Part shown: piece by piece, positions 7,005-10,189 of the stretch
Numbering within the stretch: the stretch's first letter is position 1
How the letters are laid out: every line of letters begins with the position of its first letter
From: Thermogutta sp.
GTDB taxonomy: Bacteria; Planctomycetota; Planctomycetia; Pirellulales; Thermoguttaceae
Direction: 5' to 3'
Length of the DNA: 10,189 bases
NCBI RefSeq assembly: GCF_014359955.1
Contig: NZ_JACIYL010000073.1
Coordinates: 1 to 10,189, forward strand
Notes under the pieces: generated by a model
The model's input: only the letters and a program-made list of their open reading frames with translations
What the model was told of the DNA's origin: nothing
Database searches by the model: none
Program-made: the position numbers and the translations under genes

Positions 7005-7418
7005 ATGCTTCGGGAACATGAAATCGAAATCCGGGTGCGGTACCCCGAGTGCGATCCTATGGGGTTTTTGCACCACAGTCGGGTTTTCATTTATTTTGAA
7101 ATGGGACGCACAGAGCTGCTCCGCGCCTCCGGAGGAAACTACCGCCAGTGGGAAGAACAGGGGTTGTACGTGGTCGTGGTGCATGCGGAATGCCGCTATT
7201 ATCAGCCGGCAAGGTACGACGATCTTTTGCGATTGCGGACTATCGTCAAACGCGTCACGGCGTACAAAATCGAGCACGAATACCTGCTCTACCGAGATGG
7301 CGAACTCCTGTGCCGCGGCAACGTGACACTCGCGATCGTCGATCGTTCCGGACAGGTGCAGCCAGTACCGGAAGAAGTCCGCAAAGAATTCGAAGCGAGT
7401 CAGCCGAAGGTTGCCTGA
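7005..7418 (+). CDS. ybgC: Acyl-CoA thioesterase of the YbgC/4HBT hotdog family
   Basis: Proteins of this family hydrolyse acyl-CoA thioesters in the cytoplasm. In Proteobacteria YbgC is encoded next to the Tol-Pal envelope genes. The product has 137 residues, the usual size for one hotdog fold. What is seen: the N-terminal signature VRYPECDPMGFLHHSRVF with the catalytic Asp at residue 17, then YFEMGRTELLR (the long hotdog helix), then beta strands including YYQPARYDDLLRLRT and YKIEHEYLLYR, the typical order for the family. No Tol-Pal gene is present here, so the substrate is open: short-chain acyl-CoA, 4-hydroxybenzoyl-CoA and other thioesters are all handled by relatives. It converges with waaA, leaving 43 bases between the two stops and no clear terminator. 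The family call is firm; the gene symbol is less so. Confidence 0.88.
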   Translation: MLREHEIEIRVRYPECDPMGFLHHSRVFIYFEMGRTELLRASGGNYRQWEEQGLYVVVVHAECRYYQPARYDDLLRLRTIVKRVTAYKIEHEYLLYRDGELLCRGNVTLAIVDRSGQVQPVPEEVRKEFEASQPKVA

Positions 7419-7461
7419 TCAGCGATAGCCGTTTGGCGGCGGCGATCCCGTGGCTCGTTCT

Positions 7462-8880
7462 TCACGCCGAGCGCCGGAGCTTCAGACCTGCTTCTTTTTC
7501 TCGAGCAGAGAGCAAACGCCGCAGGATTTCGAATGTTTTCAGAGTGGCTCCCCGGTGCGAAAGAACGAGATTCTGTGCCCGCTGGCCGAGTGACCGCGCG
7601 TAGGCAGGCTGTTCCAGGCAGCGGCGTACAAAAACTTCAAGCTCCCGGGCATCGTGCACGACGACGGCGGCCTCGGCTTGCAGCAGCGATTTTACAATAT
7701 CCCGAAAATTCCACGTGTTGGGCCCAAAGCTGACGGCGGCCCCGTAACCAGCCGGTTCCAGCATATTTTGCCCCCCGCGGTTGCCGAAACTTCCTCCCAC
7801 AAAGGCAATATCCGCCAGGCCCCACCAGGCACTCAATTCTCCCACGGTATCCACGAGGATGACGGGCAGAAACGTTCGTTGCTGTGGCGTCCCGGACGGG
7901 ACATCCACGTGGCGCTGAGAACCGAACGCTGGTGGGACTCGTGTCCGCTGCCCGTCAGGCCAATGCACTGGGAGCGGACGGTCGGGAGCCAGCTCGGAAC
8001 GCCGCAGCCACGGCAAACCACTTGCCCGAAGAAGCTCGGCGACGCTCTCAAACCGTTCCGGATGGCGGGGTACGAGAATGAGCCTCAGGCGGGGAAAGGT
8101 CGGTGCTAATCGTCGAAATACTTCCAGTGCGGCGGCCTCCTCGCCTTCCTGGGTGCTCCCTGCCAGAAACACCGTTTCGTCACGAGCTATCCCCGCCAGT
8201 TCTCGCAGAGATTGGGTGTGGGGATTGCCGCGATCACACTCCGCACCGTCGAATTTCAGCGATCCCGTGACAAACACCCGGTCGGAGGGAACCCCCAGCG
8301 CGATGAACCGCTCGGCTGTGCGCTGGTCCTGGGCGGCCACCGCATCCAATCTTTGAAAGGTCGGTCTCAGAAACGGCATGGCCATCCGATACCCGCGGAA
8401 GCTGCGGTCACTCAAGCGACCGTTAACCACGGCGACTCGGACCCCCGCATTTTTGGCTTCCGCGATGAGCTGGGGCCAGATCTCGAGCTCCGTCAAAACG
8501 AGCACCGATGGCCGAATGCGGGCGACAGCACGACGAACAGCCCAGCTCCAATCGAACGGAGTGTAAAACGGGTGCAGGGCCGCATATTTCTTGCTCGCGA
8601 CTTCGAAGCCGCTGCGGGTCGTGGTACTGAGCCGAATATCCACACCGGGAAGCCTGCGTTCGACTTCGACGAGGAGCGGCCGCAGGAGATTGACTTCCCC
8701 CACGCTCACCGCGTGGAACCACAGGCACGGCAGGGCACTCTCTCGCGCGGGCACATCACCCCACAGCTTGGCCCGCCACCCCTGTCGGTACTTCTGGGGA
8801 TACCGCAGCAACCGCCACGCCCAGACCGGCGACAGGAGGCTTAAACCGGCGAAGTAAGCAAGATCCATGAATGAGATCAT
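7462..8880 (-). CDS. waaA: 3-deoxy-D-manno-octulosonic acid (Kdo) transferase
   Basis: WaaA (KdtA) transfers Kdo from CMP-Kdo to lipid A precursor at the inner face of the cytoplasmic membrane, the first inner-core step of LPS synthesis. From ATG 8880 it has 472 residues, longer than the roughly 425 of the E. coli enzyme. Seen in order: an N-terminal hydrophobic anchor (about 5-26), HAVSVGEV at 56-63 with the presumed catalytic base Glu62, the TTTRSG loop at 86-91, TELEIWP at 130-136, PRHPERF at 271-277, and the CMP-Kdo-binding region GGSFGNRGGQNMLEP at 362-376, then GPNTWNF. The extra length is mainly a segment at about 296-338, between the PRHPERF block and the VDTVGEL strand. The start was chosen because AGGAGG stands 5 bases before it; an ATG 21 bases upstream would put that site inside the gene. 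It lies 122 bases downstream of secA on the same strand. Confidence 0.95.
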   Translation of the reverse strand: MISFMDLAYFAGLSLLSPVWAWRLLRYPQKYRQGWRAKLWGDVPARESALPCLWFHAVSVGEVNLLRPLLVEVERRLPGVDIRLSTTTRSGFEVASKKYAALHPFYTPFDWSWAVRRAVARIRPSVLVLTELEIWPQLIAEAKNAGVRVAVVNGRLSDRSFRGYRMAMPFLRPTFQRLDAVAAQDQRTAERFIALGVPSDRVFVTGSLKFDGAECDRGNPHTQSLRELAGIARDETVFLAGSTQEGEEAAALEVFRRLAPTFPRLRLILVPRHPERFESVAELLRASGLPWLRRSELAPDRPLPVHWPDGQRTRVPPAFGSQRHVDVPSGTPQQRTFLPVILVDTVGELSAWWGLADIAFVGGSFGNRGGQNMLEPAGYGAAVSFGPNTWNFRDIVKSLLQAEAAVVVHDARELEVFVRRCLEQPAYARSLGQRAQNLVLSHRGATLKTFEILRRLLSAREKEAGLKLRRSA

Positions 8881-8885
8881 CGGGG

Positions 8886-8891
8886 CCTCCT
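8886..8891 (-). promoter_or_regulatory. Ribosome binding site deciding the waaA start
   Basis: On the - strand AGGAGG, within the purine-rich run GGAAAGGAGG, stands 5 bases before ATG 8880. The longer alternative start at 8901 has no such site, and its first codons would be this site itself. Confidence 0.8.
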
Positions 8892-9002
8892 TTCCCCGCA
8901 TACCGTGCTCACATCAAGCTCCGGCGACCAATTTCCACCCCATCTCCAATGGATGCGAAAGCGGCAACCGATAGCTGCGTCCTCACCTCGTGTCGGTCGT
9001 TC

Positions 9003-10189
9003 TCAGGCGGCGCCCCGGTTCCGCATGCAGCAGTGTTTATATTTTTTGCCGCTACCGCATGGACAGGGATCATTGCGTCCCACATCCGGGCCTTTCTTGC
9101 GGATGGGCTGCCGTTTGCCGGCCGTCTGTTGTGTGGACTCGATGGTTTCCTGCTGTTCCTTCATCGTTTCCTGAATGGCCGAATTGGAGGGTGTGCTGTC
9201 GTGGACGGCCTGCGTCTCCCGCCACAGCGAGCGCACGAACCGGTCATCCAGTTGTTCCATGCGGTAGATGAGGTCCGTGACACGACGGGCCACCGACTCC
9301 CACATCAGCTCAAATTGCCGCATTCCCTCGCGTTTGTACTCCACCTTGGGATCCACCTGGGCGTAGCCCCGCAGGCTCACCGCACTCCGCAGGTGGTCCA
9401 TGACCAGCAGGTGGTCCTTCCAGGCACTGTCCAGAGTGTAGAGCACGAGGAAGCGTTCCAGTTGCCGCATTTCGGGAGAATAGCGATCATTGAAGGCGTC
9501 GCGGAATTTCCATTCCAAATCGCGACGTTCCATGCGGCTGACTTCTTCAGGAGTCAATTCCATCCCCAAGTGTTCGTGAACCCAGCGGCAGAATTCCACA
9601 AGCCGGGGATGGTTACGCGGACATTTCGCCCTTACATCGTCACCACTTTCCTCGAAGAGACTGGCGAGCAGGGACTCGCCTTCGGTCCGGAGGGCCTCCG
9701 TTTTCTCGTAATCACGCTCGCTGGCTTCCCACAAGAGGGCGGAAATTTCCTCCCACGAGCGCTGCCGCAGGTCTTCCTCGCTCAATTCGAGACCGAAGCG
9801 CGCCTTCGTCCATCGCGCCAGTGTTTCCCGATCATAGACTTTCCGTCCCAAGGCGTCCTGTGTCATGAACCGGCTGAGGCCCACCCGCAGCGGGAGCTCG
9901 ATTTCCTTCTGGCGATAGGCTTTGAGGGCCGCTTCGTAGACATAATCCTTGACGGCTGCCGGTTCGCGATCACGAAGGTCTTCGAGAGTGAGCTCGATCC
10001 CAAACTTGCTGCGGACCCAGTTGATGGCCGACTTGAGCCCGAAATCAGGATCGAGAAATTTCGCCCCCTCGCTCAAATCGACGGTGCGGATGGACTCCTG
10101 GGCCTTCTCGATGAGGAATTCGGAAAGCTGATCCCGTGGGATCCGCCGCAGATCTCGCTCTTTGAGATTGAGTCGCCAGCGGGTATTGA
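9003..10189 (-). CDS. secA: Preprotein translocase ATPase SecA, C-terminal part (5' end outside window)
   Basis: SecA is the cytoplasmic ATPase that drives unfolded preproteins through SecYEG. The frame is open through the window edge (last full codon at 10185-10187), so about 394 C-terminal residues are present; the TTG at 10076 is internal. Seen: the scaffold-helix block with TLDSAWKDHLLVMDHLR, then SLRGYAQVDPKVEYKREG (9348-9437 and just after), then a polar Gln/Glu/Thr-rich linker, and a C-terminal SEC-C zinc motif, GRNDPCPCGSGKKYKHCC (9027-9080), which binds zinc and, in E. coli SecA, SecB and lipids. Before the scaffold block lie about four diverged copies of a roughly 40-residue helical unit where E. 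coli has one, so the protein is longer than the usual 900 residues. It is transcribed toward waaA, with 122 bases between them and no clear terminator. Confidence 0.96.
   Translation of the reverse strand, partial: NTRWRLNLKERDLRRIPRDQLSEFLIEKAQESIRTVDLSEGAKFLDPDFGLKSAINWVRSKFGIELTLEDLRDREPAAVKDYVYEAALKAYRQKEIELPLRVGLSRFMTQDALGRKVYDRETLARWTKARFGLELSEEDLRQRSWEEISALLWEASERDYEKTEALRTEGESLLASLFEESGDDVRAKCPRNHPRLVEFCRWVHEHLGMELTPEEVSRMERRDLEWKFRDAFNDRYSPEMRQLERFLVLYTLDSAWKDHLLVMDHLRSAVSLRGYAQVDPKVEYKREGMRQFELMWESVARRVTDLIYRMEQLDDRFVRSLWRETQAVHDSTPSNSAIQETMKEQQETIESTQQTAGKRQPIRKKGPDVGRNDPCPCGSGKKYKHCCMRNRGAA
9468..10187 (-). repeat. Tandem protein-level repeats in the SecA helical-wing region
   Basis: Similar helical units recur at about 9903-10025, 9696-9821 and 9468-9593, with a shorter, more diverged one at about 10086-10187. 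Shared pattern: an aromatic start (NWVRSKFGIELTLEDLR, RWTKARFGLELSEEDLR, RWVHEHLGMELTPEEV), a short polar link, then an amphipathic helix ending near a Tyr and a charged stretch (KAYRQKE, RDYEKTE, NDRYSPE). E. coli SecA has one comparable unit (DFDLDLPIAEWL ... EVYQRKEE) just before its scaffold block. The similarity is at protein level; I see no obvious DNA-level repeat, so the duplications are old. Confidence 0.65.

Noticed and set aside
8881..8901. Upstream ATG at 8901 as waaA start
   Set aside because: The added codons are the Shine-Dalgarno sequence for the ATG at 8880, and the longer start has no ribosome site of its own.
1..10189. Mobile elements, CRISPR arrays, tRNA/rRNA genes, defence or biosynthetic clusters
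   Set aside because: I read both strands for transposase or integrase frames, direct-repeat arrays and tRNA-like cloverleaf ends and saw none. All substantial genes are housekeeping or envelope genes.

Overview
The window looks like ordinary chromosomal housekeeping DNA, moderately GC-rich, from a Gram-negative bacterium. The best guess is a member of the Planctomycetota. Three things point there: SecA has an unusually long, repeat-containing region ahead of its scaffold helix and ends in a SEC-C zinc motif; a Kdo transferase implies an LPS-bearing outer membrane; and the gene spacing is loose, with genes in mixed orientation. The assignment is an inference from protein character, and I cannot name a genus.

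Layout. (1) Positions 1-2203, + strand: the 3' end of purN (GAR formyltransferase), then a complete fhs (formate--tetrahydrofolate ligase). Fhs makes the 10-formyl-THF that PurN consumes, so the pair forms a small one-carbon/purine module. (2) Positions 2204-2396: a short convergent gap with a strong hairpin that should terminate nrdJ and may also stop fhs transcripts. (3) Positions 2397-5387, - strand: a full-length adenosylcobalamin-dependent (class II) ribonucleotide reductase, nrdJ, with a TSCPD domain and a Cys-rich C-terminal tail. (4) Positions 5388-6270: about 880 bases with no convincing gene. It holds two candidate nrdJ promoters, a palindromic operator-like site over one -10 element, and a cluster of hairpins. 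(5) Positions 6271-7418, + strand: a small predicted lipoprotein of unknown function, then a YbgC-like hotdog thioesterase. (6) Positions 7462-10189, - strand: waaA (Kdo transferase) and, upstream of it in transcription order, the 3' part of secA, which runs off the window.

Functional themes are nucleotide supply (purN, fhs, nrdJ) and envelope biogenesis (lipoprotein, YbgC-like thioesterase, WaaA, SecA). I saw no mobile element, CRISPR array, rRNA or tRNA, and no evidence for a new multi-gene system. The parts most worth a second look are the nrdJ upstream region and the tandem repeats in SecA.
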